A stretch of DNA of 64,000 nucleotides from Gammaproteobacteria bacterium (GTDB lineage: Bacteria; Pseudomonadota; Gammaproteobacteria; Burkholderiales; Nitrosomonadaceae): positions 2,418,001-2,482,000 of the forward strand of contig CP054179.1 in assembly GCA_015709615.1 (NCBI GenBank). The letters are read 5' to 3'. The notes below the pieces were generated by a model that had not been told where the DNA came from, did no database searches, and saw only the letters and a list, made by a program, of their open reading frames with translations. The position numbers and the translations under genes were made by a program. Shown here one piece after another: positions 1 through 9,270 of the stretch (positions within the stretch are counted from its first letter, which is position 1; each line of letters opens with the position of its first letter).

Positions 1-1
1 C

Positions 2-2377
2 GGAGAGCTGGACGATGCCGGATTGCCGGAAACGACCACCTCGTCCGAGCGGATGAAACAAGCCGGAGCGGTATCTGAAGAGTTGTATACGAGGATAACG
101 CAAGCGCTGCAAAAAGCCGGATTGATCGACGTGGGCTTTGCTTCCATGTTGATGGGATTGTCACCGGTCGAGCAGCGCCAGCGGCTACGCAGTTTGCTGC
201 AATCGCCGGCGGTAAAACCTCGTTTGCCGCGACTGCCGCAAGCGGTTCTGCTGGATATCAGCTACTGGCTGTCGCCGCCAGCGGCGCTGCTGATGGAACG
301 CTTGCTGGCGCACGCCGGTCACCTGTGCCAACTACCCGGAGCAACCGGACACACGACGCAAAAGCACTGGAAACAACTACGCTGGAGCACCGCCCTGGAT
401 TATCTGCTGCGAGAAGCGGATTTTTCGGATGCGATCGACCCTGCCGGTTTTTTGCGCGCGCTGGTGCACGGTGTGCACGGCGAAGCAGCCAAATCAACCG
501 AAGCGCACATAACGCTGCACGCCTGGCACGAAGCGTTGGTGCACCGCGAACCCTGCAACGTGATTGCTATGCTGCTATTCACACTCATCGGTGAAGCGCC
601 GGAGCAGAACAAACAGGCAGAGAAAAACGCAGCGCAGAGCGGGAAGTCGCCCGAAGAAAACACCCTGCAACAGCCATTGCACAAACGGCTCACAACCGGT
701 AAAGCGGTTCCCGGACAGCAAGACCTGAAAACGCTGCTGCAAGTGCTGGCAAGCGGACACCCGGAGCAACTGCGGCAACTGTATCAAGATCTGCGTAACG
801 GCCGCTACGATTTGACGGCCGCGCGACTGAACGCAAGCGAACTGCACAGCCTGATTGAAAAACTGCTGCACATCCAATCCGGCGGCGCCGGTGCCGATCA
901 ATCTGTTTTCCTGCAAGCGATAAAGGCACAAGCGGATCAAGTAAACGATCAAGCAGCCTACTACCGGCTGGTCTTGGAAGACTTGTTGCAGGAACGGGAA
1001 ATCGACCTGGAAGCGATCGCGGCACTGGCGCGGCAGCCTCTCGGCAAAATCCAAGATGACGAAGAAGACCGGAGCAAGCGAGCCGGAACCGAAGAGGTCA
1101 AACGAACGGGGGAAGCGGAAGGAACGGAAGCAGCGGAGAAAGCAAGTCCGGAAGTAATCGCCGGATCGGCTCCTTATGCAACGGAACAATCAACAGAAAT
1201 TCACACCGTCCATACGGCGCTGTACTTACGCATAACAGCGGCGTTGCATAAGGCGGAACTCATTGATGAGCACCCCGAAGCCATCGCAACGAAAGTAAAA
1301 CCTGAAGAGCTCAGGCAACGCTTGCGCGCGGTGCTGCATGGAATCGACATGAACGGCTGGATGGAAAAACTGCCGCAGTCCGTCCGCATGGAGATCGCTT
1401 ACCTGCTGTCGCCGCAGGCAGCCTTACTGAACGAGCATTTACTGGCGCACGCGGACAAGTTGCAACGGTCAACCGCTATGCGCACAGGAGACAGCCGGAG
1501 ACAGTGGGAGCAACGCTTATGGGTAGTCAGCCTGAACTATTTGCTGACGGAAACAAGCAGCGATATTACCCCGGCGGCTTATTTGCCAGCGCTGGCGCGC
1601 GGCGTAGCGGACGAAGCTGACCCGCAGGCGACCCTGCGTGCTTGGTATGAAGCGTTGGAGCAACGCAAAACTTCCGCAGCGATTCGCACCTTATTACGGA
1701 CAATTGCAGAAACATTGACTGCGCCGTTGCGCATGAATCAGGAGAACAAGGAAAATCCGGATTCAAGCCGGTCAATGGCCGAGGCGGAAGGAAAAGCCGC
1801 AGCGGCGCAAAAGCCGCCTTTGCTGGATTGGGATGCTTTGCTGCACAGGGCGCAGTCGGCGGATGACGTGCGCGAAGAGATTTATATCGAAAATGCCGGA
1901 CAAGTATTGGCCGCGCCGTATTTGCCGCGCCTATTCAGCATGCTGAAACTCGTTGAGGATGGTGCATTCATTGATCGTCATGCCGCCGAGCGCGCGGTGC
2001 ATTTGTTGCAATTTATGGTGAATGAGCAAACCCGGTCGCCGGAGTTTCAGTTAACGCTGAACAAGATTTTATGCGGTGTGACCACGGGGATCCCGATTTG
2101 CAGAGAAATCGACATCAGCACGCATGAGCAGGAAACGATCGAAGGATTGATCCGCGGCATGATTCAGAACTGGAAAATCATCGGCAATACCTCGATCAGC
2201 GGTTTACGGGAAACATTTTTGCAGCGCAAAGGCAGATTGCAGCTGAAAGAAGACGGCATGTGGTATTTGACGGTGGAGCCCGGGGTGTTTGATATGCTGC
2301 TGGACAGTTTGCCGTGGAGTTTTTCTGTCATTAAACATAGCTGGATGGAGCGTGCGGTTCATGTCACCTGGCGCTGA
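2..2377 (+). CDS. Contractile injection system tape-measure-type protein (5' partial)
   Basis: The frame is open from base 2, so the true start lies outside the window; the first possible internal start is the TTG at 23, used here for numbering. The C-terminus (about residues 600-784) ends in LPWSFSVIKHSWMERAVHVTW, a signature of the eCIS tape-measure family, proteins thought to set the length of the contractile tail tube. Upstream are two similar blocks of about 170-190 residues (roughly 17-190 and 396-566). Each opens with a Y-R-I-T-A-L helix and has the sequence LLSP(P/Q)AALL.E.LLAHA in its middle. They are joined by a charged linker rich in Lys, Glu and Gln. The following ATPase gene overlaps or directly abuts this one. 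The family call rests on the C-terminus and on context; the internal duplication is directly visible. Confidence 0.72.
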   Translation, partial: GELDDAGLPETTTSSERMKQAGAVSEELYTRITQALQKAGLIDVGFASMLMGLSPVEQRQRLRSLLQSPAVKPRLPRLPQAVLLDISYWLSPPAALLMERLLAHAGHLCQLPGATGHTTQKHWKQLRWSTALDYLLREADFSDAIDPAGFLRALVHGVHGEAAKSTEAHITLHAWHEALVHREPCNVIAMLLFTLIGEAPEQNKQAEKNAAQSGKSPEENTLQQPLHKRLTTGKAVPGQQDLKTLLQVLASGHPEQLRQLYQDLRNGRYDLTAARLNASELHSLIEKLLHIQSGGAGADQSVFLQAIKAQADQVNDQAAYYRLVLEDLLQEREIDLEAIAALARQPLGKIQDDEEDRSKRAGTEEVKRTGEAEGTEAAEKASPEVIAGSAPYATEQSTEIHTVHTALYLRITAALHKAELIDEHPEAIATKVKPEELRQRLRAVLHGIDMNGWMEKLPQSVRMEIAYLLSPQAALLNEHLLAHADKLQRSTAMRTGDSRRQWEQRLWVVSLNYLLTETSSDITPAAYLPALARGVADEADPQATLRAWYEALEQRKTSAAIRTLLRTIAETLTAPLRMNQENKENPDSSRSMAEAEGKAAAAQKPPLLDWDALLHRAQSADDVREEIYIENAGQVLAAPYLPRLFSMLKLVEDGAFIDRHAAERAVHLLQFMVNEQTRSPEFQLTLNKILCGVTTGIPICREIDISTHEQETIEGLIRGMIQNWKIIGNTSISGLRETFLQRKGRLQLKEDGMWYLTVEPGVFDMLLDSLPWSFSVIKHSWMERAVHVTWR

Positions 2378-3761
2378 TCGACCGGATGTGTCTATTGCTG
2401 AAGAGAAAACAAACATGATGGTAAGTGATGCCAATGCAGCGACACTGGAAAAAGAGATCGCCTGGTTCAAGGCGGTGCTGACGGCACGCTGCGATATTTA
2501 TTTTTGCCGGGAAAGCGCAATCCAGGATATTCACACGTTGCCGCCGCCGGATATTGCCGCGGAACAATCGGAGTATGCATGCCTGGTGCGGGAGTACGCG
2601 ATGGGTTTTGACGAGCGGCTGATCGTCATTCTGGCGCTGCTGCCGCATATTCAGCCGCACGCGCTGGATACCTTTTTGCTCAGTAACCAGGAAACCGCAC
2701 GCGGATTCACGGAATTCGGCGGCTGGAAGGGAAAGGGGCATAGCGGATTCTTGCCGACCTGCGAGACGGCCGTTTTTATTTTGGCGGGCGATAATCTGGC
2801 GAAACGTTTTGACGTGATGCGCTTGTTTCAGCCCGATCACTATTTGTGCAAGCAACAGATTATCAAAGTGGAGCACAGCGCGAGCGATGAACCGTTTTTG
2901 AGCGCAATGCTGCTGATGACGGTCGAGTACTTGAACCGGCTGACGCTGGGACGTCATGACAAACCGGATTACGGCGTCAATTTTCCCGCCAAGTTGATTA
3001 CCACCTCGCTGACGTGGGATGATTTGGTGTTGGATCCGGAGGTGATGGATGAAATCGATAATATCAACACCTGGCTGCGCCATGCGCAAACGATCTTGCG
3101 GCAGTGGAATCTGGGCAAAAACATCAAGCCGGGTTACCGCACTTTGTTTTACGGTCCGCCCGGAACAGGGAAGACCTTGACGGCGACCTTGATCGGCGCA
3201 AGCGCGGGCGTCGATGTGTACCGTATCGATTTGTCGATGGTCGTCTCCAAATATATCGGTGAAACCGAGAAGAATCTCGCCAATGTATTCGATCAGGCAG
3301 CCAACAAGCACTGGATTCTTTTCTTTGACGAAGCGGATGCGTTGTTCGGTAAGCGGACGCAGACCAGCAGTTCGAACGATCGCTATGCCAACCAGGAAGT
3401 TTCGTATTTGCTGCAACGCGTTGAGGATTATCCCGGCGTGGTGATCCTGGCGACCAATTTAAAGGCCAATATCGATGAAGCGTTCGCACGGCGTTTTCAG
3501 GCTTCGGTGCATTTTGCCATGCCGGATGCCGATCAGCGCTTGCGATTGTGGCAGGGGATGTTTGCCGGCAACCGGCTGCTTGCGGCGGATACGGATTTGG
3601 TAAAGCTGGCGGAAAATTACGAATTGTCCGGCGGCGCGATTACCAATGCAGTGCGCTATGCCGCGATTCAGGCCATCCGCATGCAGCGCGATGTGATTAT
3701 TCAGGACGATCTGATTAAGGGTGTGATAAAAGAACTACTGAAAGAAGGCCGGACATTGTGA
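2361..3761 (+). CDS. eCIS-associated AAA+ ATPase
   Basis: A AAA+ ATPase of the kind found at the end of eCIS loci (Afp15/PVC15-like), thought to help particle assembly or cargo loading in the producing cell. The Walker A motif GPPGTGKT is encoded at 3153-3176. The Walker B motif ILFFDEADALFGKR follows about 55 residues later, and an arginine-finger region (AFARRFQ) lies beyond it. The roughly 250-residue N-terminal part is specific to this ATPase type. The ATG at 2361 has GGAG ten bases upstream and overlaps the end of the previous gene; two ATGs at 2415 and 2418 are alternatives with a weaker ribosome site. It lies 7 bp from the next gene, which implies a single transcript. Confidence 0.85.
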   Translation: MSPGADRPDVSIAEEKTNMMVSDANAATLEKEIAWFKAVLTARCDIYFCRESAIQDIHTLPPPDIAAEQSEYACLVREYAMGFDERLIVILALLPHIQPHALDTFLLSNQETARGFTEFGGWKGKGHSGFLPTCETAVFILAGDNLAKRFDVMRLFQPDHYLCKQQIIKVEHSASDEPFLSAMLLMTVEYLNRLTLGRHDKPDYGVNFPAKLITTSLTWDDLVLDPEVMDEIDNINTWLRHAQTILRQWNLGKNIKPGYRTLFYGPPGTGKTLTATLIGASAGVDVYRIDLSMVVSKYIGETEKNLANVFDQAANKHWILFFDEADALFGKRTQTSSSNDRYANQEVSYLLQRVEDYPGVVILATNLKANIDEAFARRFQASVHFAMPDADQRLRLWQGMFAGNRLLAADTDLVKLAENYELSGGAITNAVRYAAIQAIRMQRDVIIQDDLIKGVIKELLKEGRTL

Positions 3762-3768
3762 GTGTGCG

Positions 3769-6390
3769 ATGAAAAAAAATTTCTTTTGCTGGATCGTATG
3801 CATTTTATTCAGTTGCGTGATGACTGCCGCCTTCGCAGCGGATGTTTACTACGATCGTCTGATCGATCAGGAAAAATTCAAGCGCTTGGATAAATCCACG
3901 GTCAGCCGGATGCAGCGCAATTTAGCGCAGATTTATCAAAGTGATCGTGAATGGATCCGGGATGCCTCACTGAGCCGGAACCCGTTGGCGGACGGCGTCA
4001 TGGGGCCGGTGACGTTGTATTGGTTGCAGCGTTTTATTCACGATTTCAGGATTGAACCCATCGGTCCTTATGTCAATGAAACCAAGAACCGTCTGGAACG
4101 AATCGCGTCCTTCGCCAACATGTTTCCGGAAGAAACAAAAGTGCTGATCAGCGCTGATTTTGCAGTGTGGAATGACGATCGGCCGGAAATGGAGAGAACC
4201 GGCTACTACAGTGTGCGGCGCAAAGGCACGGATCAGGCGTTGCTGGATCTCGTCTATCTTTATTTACAAGTGGCTTATGCGCCGCCCGGATTGCTTGCCG
4301 GTAAGAATCAGCCGGTGATTGATTACTATGAACTCACGGCGGAAGATTTCAAGATACTGCAAGGCAAAAGCCAGCTCTATGTGCAATTATCCAAATTGGT
4401 CAATAAGAAATTCGACAACGTGGCGGCGCTGAAAGAAGCGGTGGCCGCTGCGCTCAAGGATCATCCGGAACTGATTGATAAATTGCTGCCGGTCATCGAA
4501 CAATATTACCGCTACGCGGATCCGGTCATCAGTCAAAGTTTTTTGGAAATCCTGGCGGGCGATCCGTTTTTCAGTTCCTTGAATAGTGTGCTTGTTACAT
4601 TATTGGAAAAAACGCTGAAAGGCGTGGCTTATCCCAGCAAGAATCTATTCGATCAAGCGGCAAAATCCAAGATCCTTGCAGGCATTGGTGCTTGCCGGGA
4701 TATGAATAAGCAGAATGCCTATTTAACCGGTTTGAGAATCAGTGACGATGATTTCAAAAAATTGAGCGCGGACTTGTTGACCGGCCCTTATGAAGGAATG
4801 CGCGATTTATCTGAGCAATTGAAGGAGATCGATTTGTTACGCCAGCACCGCAAAGACGTTTGCGAACCACAGGGTCTGGCATTGATCGACGAATTTGCAG
4901 CCGGTTTGTACGAACATGTCGTCCAACCCGCCATTGCGTTGCTGTATCAAAAAAATCCGGTTTATCGCGCCGCAGCGACGGTGCAGTGGGACGGTACCGG
5001 TTGCGGTTGCGTAATCGATGATTTGTCAGGGACCGTATACGGTTTTTATCCGTTTTGGTTGGCTGGGGAAAAGCAAACCGTAAATTTCAGTGTCCTGTCG
5101 AGGGTTGCCTATTACGGGCTTTCTTTTGACGATGATGGCGTCATTAAACAAGCGAATAATGTCCATAACGAAAGCACACTGCTATCCCGGGATAACGCGG
5201 ATTGGAATGCGCAGGCTGCATTTATCCAAACTGCCCGCAAGCACAACAGCAAAGTCGATTGGGTTATCCGCAACGATAAGTCTTACTGGGATCGCTGGAA
5301 GAGGCTTTCATACTCCTCTAGAGCATCCGTTCTCGAAACGTTGACTGAAAATATTGTTAATCTATTAAGCAGACAAATAACCGATCGTTTTTCAGAAATT
5401 AAACAAAATATAACTTTTGGCATCGTGACCACGCCAACACTTGGCGATGGCGTTACGCTCTATTTTGATGGGTTTCCAGATGATCGTGAATCCATCGAGT
5501 TGTTCAATCAGTTTTTTACAAACTTACAGAAAAAATTATTTGCTGAAGAAAAAGATTATTTTGTCAATATCCTGGTGCCGCAATCCGCGTTAGACACTGG
5601 CATATATCAGTATTCCAATTTGTTGCGATGGGTCGGTCATACCAAATCTTCCGGCAGCGGTAATGCATTACCCGCAAGGAGCTGGCGCGCAGCGGATATG
5701 AGAACCGATATTCTGGTTCTGATCGAAGAACCGACCACGGATTCCAAAAAGAAATTGCGGTTGGATATCGAAAATGGAGATCTGCACGGCATAGAACGCG
5801 CCATGTTGCTATGGCATATCGTACCGGTCATTGAGTTTGACGGCAGGAATTGGCAACAGCTGGAAGATGATATTGTCTACTTTGAAGATAATTTTGGTGG
5901 AATCGGATTCTGGCCTTTACAGGTCAACGAACCGGAAATGGCTGAAGAAATGCCGTTCCGCTGCGATGCGATCGAATCTGTCAGCGGCTGCCTGGTGCGA
6001 TATTTTAATAATACAAACCTATATGGCGAACCGGAAACATTTCTGGAAAAATTCGTTTGCGAAAATCGTGCTTATTTCCGGATCGCGCTGGGTATACTGA
6101 CAATTCTCTGTTCATTATTTGCCAGCCTTTATTTCTATTCATGTCGTATTCATTACAAATTTCAGAATTTTTATGTGTGGTATCTGCTGCTCATTCTAGC
6201 TCCGGCATTGATTGTCGCACTGCTGCTATTAACCTATGATCCCGTTTTGGAACCGATTTCGACAGGAAATTTACCGCTAATTCTGGTTCTTTCTGGTGGT
6301 GTCGTAGTCAGTATTATTGTTTATCAGTGGCGTAAAAAACAAAAACGAAAACCGTCGCGACCCAGAATCAGCGATCAGGCTGAGCGTTGA
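3769..6390 (+). CDS. Secreted/membrane protein with peptidoglycan-binding-like and GH18-like regions
   Basis: An 873-residue protein in the eCIS operon. Residues 1-24 form a signal peptide ending AAFA. Residues about 40-85 resemble a peptidoglycan-binding helical domain (MQRNLAQIY, then DGVMGPVTLYWLQRF). The middle has a predicted TIM-barrel-like part resembling glycoside hydrolase family 18, with YGFYPFWL and a following strand-rich stretch, but the canonical catalytic DxxDxDxE is not evident (DGFPDD lies near where it would fall). Three hydrophobic segments at about 770-792, 802-823 and 835-857 are followed by a basic tail. I infer an inner-membrane protein with a large periplasmic part that engages or remodels the wall. 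It may be catalytically inactive. GH18-like and peptidoglycan-binding proteins are known companions of contractile systems, but this exact architecture I do not recognise. Confidence 0.65.
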   Translation: MKKNFFCWIVCILFSCVMTAAFAADVYYDRLIDQEKFKRLDKSTVSRMQRNLAQIYQSDREWIRDASLSRNPLADGVMGPVTLYWLQRFIHDFRIEPIGPYVNETKNRLERIASFANMFPEETKVLISADFAVWNDDRPEMERTGYYSVRRKGTDQALLDLVYLYLQVAYAPPGLLAGKNQPVIDYYELTAEDFKILQGKSQLYVQLSKLVNKKFDNVAALKEAVAAALKDHPELIDKLLPVIEQYYRYADPVISQSFLEILAGDPFFSSLNSVLVTLLEKTLKGVAYPSKNLFDQAAKSKILAGIGACRDMNKQNAYLTGLRISDDDFKKLSADLLTGPYEGMRDLSEQLKEIDLLRQHRKDVCEPQGLALIDEFAAGLYEHVVQPAIALLYQKNPVYRAAATVQWDGTGCGCVIDDLSGTVYGFYPFWLAGEKQTVNFSVLSRVAYYGLSFDDDGVIKQANNVHNESTLLSRDNADWNAQAAFIQTARKHNSKVDWVIRNDKSYWDRWKRLSYSSRASVLETLTENIVNLLSRQITDRFSEIKQNITFGIVTTPTLGDGVTLYFDGFPDDRESIELFNQFFTNLQKKLFAEEKDYFVNILVPQSALDTGIYQYSNLLRWVGHTKSSGSGNALPARSWRAADMRTDILVLIEEPTTDSKKKLRLDIENGDLHGIERAMLLWHIVPVIEFDGRNWQQLEDDIVYFEDNFGGIGFWPLQVNEPEMAEEMPFRCDAIESVSGCLVRYFNNTNLYGEPETFLEKFVCENRAYFRIALGILTILCSLFASLYFYSCRIHYKFQNFYVWYLLLILAPALIVALLLLTYDPVLEPISTGNLPLILVLSGGVVVSIIVYQWRKKQKRKPSRPRISDQAER

Positions 6391-6433
6391 TTTTTCGGCA
6401 CCGAAGGATCGGGTTTTATAGGGAATGATTTAA

Positions 6434-7048
6434 ATGGACCTGATTGAAAAAGCAACCGTCATGCACTATCACCGTCACCGTATTGCCGAATTCCAGCACG
6501 GAACGGTGGAATCGTTGGGCTGGCGCAATGCGCACAGCCAGCAAGCGCGGTACCGGACACTGATCAAAGCGGGCGATTTGAATGGTGCGACGGTGCTGGA
6601 TGTCGGTTGCGGTTACGGCGATTTAAAAGCATTTCTCGATCAGCATTTTTCCGGCTTCGATTATATCGGCATCGATCAAATGCCGGAGTTTATCGCCGAA
6701 GCCCGGAAGCGCTACGAAGGCATCGAGCGGACAACCTTTTATCAAACCGACTTCAGTACCGCGGCGTTACCGCACGTCGATTATGTGTTTGCCAGCGGCG
6801 TACTGGGTTATCGTTGCAAAGATGAAGGTTTTTATACCGCCATGATCGGCAAACTTTATAGCAGCGCGCGAGTGGCTTTGGCTTTTAACATGCTGGATAA
6901 AAGCCGTTTTCCGCAGCATGATCTGCTAGTGGGACATGACCGGGAAGAGGTTCTGGCGCTTTGCCGGGTGTTGTCGCCGCGCGTAGAATGCTTCAATGAT
7001 TATTTGGAAGATGACTTTACGGTAATGATGTATCGGGATGCTGGATAA
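6434..7048 (+). CDS. Class I SAM-dependent methyltransferase
   Basis: A 204-residue protein with a Rossmann-type methyltransferase core. The motif I glycine loop VLDVGCGYGDL lies near residues 55-65, the acidic motif II is YIGIDQ, and a later segment (HVDYVFASGVLGY) matches motif IV. The substrate cannot be read from the sequence. It follows the membrane protein by 43 bp on the same strand, with a ribosome site AGGGAA before the ATG, so it is probably co-transcribed with the eCIS genes. It could modify an injection-system component or cargo, or it could simply be a passenger. Confidence 0.8.
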   Translation: MDLIEKATVMHYHRHRIAEFQHGTVESLGWRNAHSQQARYRTLIKAGDLNGATVLDVGCGYGDLKAFLDQHFSGFDYIGIDQMPEFIAEARKRYEGIERTTFYQTDFSTAALPHVDYVFASGVLGYRCKDEGFYTAMIGKLYSSARVALAFNMLDKSRFPQHDLLVGHDREEVLALCRVLSPRVECFNDYLEDDFTVMMYRDAG

Positions 7049-7084
7049 CGCTGTTTGTTGCGACACAGAGGATTTCTGCTGTTT

Positions 7085-7456
7085 ATGATGAAGAAAACCG
7101 ACATTAAATGGCTAAGCGAGCCGGAGGCGCATAATTATCCGGCGGCTTTGTCGTACTTATGTTTGATTTACGATGAACAAACGGCTGCCCATCATGTGGA
7201 TAATTTGAAGCAAGCGGCGATGTCGCAATTTAAAGCCAAGGATATTTTTAGATCGTCTGGCTTATCGTTGCTCGGGATCAGCAATACCCACGTGCAGAAG
7301 AATCAGCAGAAAATACAAGCAGGCATTCAATTGTCACCTATTTTGCTGGTCAGGGATCCGGCGAACGGCAAGGTAATTGTGGCGGATGGCTATCATCGGT
7401 TATGCGCAATATACAGTTACGACGAGGATGCCGATATTCCGTGCAAAATTGTATAG
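7085..7456 (+). CDS. Small ParB/sulfiredoxin-like domain protein
   Basis: About 123 residues. The C-terminal half contains PILLVRDPANGKVIVADGYH, which resembles the ParB/sulfiredoxin-type fold (a strand, D-P, then a strand ending in D-G-x-H-R). The N-terminal half is helical with no recognised motif. I chose the ATG at 7085; an ATG at 7088 and a TTG at 7055 are alternatives, with AGAGGA at 7067-7072 as the likely ribosome site. It lies between the methyltransferase and the two DUF4157 genes and is probably part of the same accessory operon. ParB-like small proteins in such loci are of unknown role; no function is claimed. Confidence 0.6.
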   Translation: MMKKTDIKWLSEPEAHNYPAALSYLCLIYDEQTAAHHVDNLKQAAMSQFKAKDIFRSSGLSLLGISNTHVQKNQQKIQAGIQLSPILLVRDPANGKVIVADGYHRLCAIYSYDEDADIPCKIV

Positions 7457-7559
7457 CCATCATAAGCTATGCATCTTGATTGAGGATATAGACTAAGCAA
7501 GCGTTAATGCTCAATCTCGGCATATAACGGCAAGCTGCGCTAAATAAACGGAGGGTAAT

Positions 7560-9038
7560 ATGAAACAGTCATTATCGATTGAATCAGAATCACAGCAAGC
7601 TCGCCATTCTGCAGTATCAGCAAACAGCGCAGTTGGCATCCAAGCTTTTGCCGATAATCGTGAATCAACAGCCGCCCTGCGTCAGTTCAAGGCTGCTATG
7701 GTCAATTCCCCGCAATCCGCCACGCTAAGTAAAACTAATCAACTGATGAATAACAATCCGCGGCTGCTGGCGCAACGAGAAATGTTATCGGGAGAACCGG
7801 TGCAGCGCATCGAGGAAGACGAATCGCTGCAAAAGAAATCCGAGCCGATCCAGCGGGTCGAAGAGGAAGAATTGCAGAAAAAAGCGGCTGTGGATTCTCC
7901 CGCCCAATTGAAAGAGCAATCCTCTGCTAAACCCAACAACACCGGCTTGCCGGATAATCTCAAATCCGGTATCGAATCGTTATCCGGACTATCGATGGAT
8001 TCCGTCCGAGTTCATTACAATTCATCGCAACCGGCGCAACTCAACGCGCTTGCCTATGCGCAAGGCACCGACATTCATGTCGCACCAGGACAAGAGCAGC
8101 ATTTGCCGCATGAAGCCTGGCATGTGGTGCAACAAGCGCAGGGCCGGGTGCAGCCGACGATGCAGATGAAAGACGGGATACCGATTAATGACGATGAAGG
8201 GTTGGAGCATGAGGCGGATGTGATGGGGGGGAGAGCGTTCGCATCGGGTCTAATTTTGCTAACTCAAAAGAAAAGCATAAGCAAAGCAAATTCTGTTACT
8301 CAAGCACGTTCTGGGAGCAAGACAACGCAACTAGCCACGGAAATCAGCTATACACAGGCGCAAATTAATTATTGGCGAGGCGGAGCTAACTATGGGCCAA
8401 TGACAGTCGGTAGAATCGCTGATGCTTTTCTGGATCCGGCTGATCCCAAAACCGGTTCAAGAACGGGAGCGGCACCCCATCCATCAGTTTATACAAATGG
8501 GAACTGGCCAACTTTATACCAAGGGCATCTGTTAAATGCAAATTTGGGTGGTCAAGCAATTTCTTCAAATTTATTTCCAGTAACGCCATCATTTAATTCT
8601 CAACACTCGTCTATCATTGAAGATAATGTGAAGGCAGAATTGTTGGATCTCAACGCAAAGCGAGCAAATCCCTTTACAGCTGCAGCGTATGCCAATAGAA
8701 GACTTCATTATCGAGTAGAAGTAATGAATCCACATCTTGGTGGTCCATTCCGTCCTGCGCATATTGGCGCCACGACATTCCGTTGTTTAAAAGAGTACAC
8801 CAATAACAATGTAACGCCGCTTGGTGGGACAGGAGCAGATCACACTTTAAATCATGGGCAGATAGACATCCAAGTGCCAGCACCACCAGATGTGACCCTA
8901 AATGAAAGGCTTTCGACATTAAATTGGGCGCCGGATAACGCACCTACTTATACATTGGGACCTGTCGCAGCCCCTAATGTACATACCGTGCTGGATGGAG
9001 CGGGGCATGCTGTGCCCAACATGTTTATACGTGTCTAA
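7560..9038 (+). CDS. DUF4157 protein with C-terminal nuclease-like domain (candidate eCIS effector)
   Basis: A 492-residue protein in three parts. Residues 1-115 are low-complexity with a repeated unit QRIEEDESLQKK / QRVEEEELQKK. Residues about 125-225 are a DUF4157 domain with the metallopeptidase-like motif HEAWH at 184-188 and a second conserved stretch EHEADVMG. The unique C-terminus (about 255-400) carries YQGHLLNANLGG with His323, then SSNLFPV (Asn337), FNSQH (Asn346) and IIED (Glu354). That spacing matches DNA/RNA non-specific (beta-beta-alpha metal) endonucleases. DUF4157 is a known companion of eCIS loci and often heads modular toxins, so I infer a particle-delivered nuclease. A GGAGG ribosome site precedes the ATG. 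No adjacent immunity gene is obvious. The stop codon lies inside a repeat element. Confidence 0.75.
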   Translation: MKQSLSIESESQQARHSAVSANSAVGIQAFADNRESTAALRQFKAAMVNSPQSATLSKTNQLMNNNPRLLAQREMLSGEPVQRIEEDESLQKKSEPIQRVEEEELQKKAAVDSPAQLKEQSSAKPNNTGLPDNLKSGIESLSGLSMDSVRVHYNSSQPAQLNALAYAQGTDIHVAPGQEQHLPHEAWHVVQQAQGRVQPTMQMKDGIPINDDEGLEHEADVMGGRAFASGLILLTQKKSISKANSVTQARSGSKTTQLATEISYTQAQINYWRGGANYGPMTVGRIADAFLDPADPKTGSRTGAAPHPSVYTNGNWPTLYQGHLLNANLGGQAISSNLFPVTPSFNSQHSSIIEDNVKAELLDLNAKRANPFTAAAYANRRLHYRVEVMNPHLGGPFRPAHIGATTFRCLKEYTNNNVTPLGGTGADHTLNHGQIDIQVPAPPDVTLNERLSTLNWAPDNAPTYTLGPVAAPNVHTVLDGAGHAVPNMFIRV

Positions 9039-9181
9039 GGAAACGCTGAAAAACTGCTGCACTCGGTCATGCTGTGTTGAAATCAGTCTCAAAATGCTCA
9101 TTTACTATCTGTAAACTGCGCTTTTTCGTCTGATTCCGCTTTGCCTGACTATCGCTCGCTACCTGTTTCAGAGCTTCCCTA
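9037..9181. repeat. ~145-bp element with inverted ends overlapping the effector stop codon
   Basis: The left end reads AAGGAAACGCTGAAAAAC and the right end TTTCAGAGCTTCCCTA. The reverse complement of the right end (TAGGGAAGCTCTGAAA) pairs imperfectly with the left, as in a small non-autonomous (MITE-like) element. It has the same length as the other palindromic elements in the window, but a different interior. Its first two bases supply the AA of the TAA stop of the DUF4157-nuclease gene, so insertion may have set that protein's end. It fills most of the gap before the second DUF4157 gene. Confidence 0.55.
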
Positions 9182-9270
9182 AGTTAGGTTAAGCTAGAAG
9201 TTTGATGTACTTTTTATCAAAATAGACTATTAGTTAATGTCGCTAAAATATAGCGGATAGGAGGGGTAAC

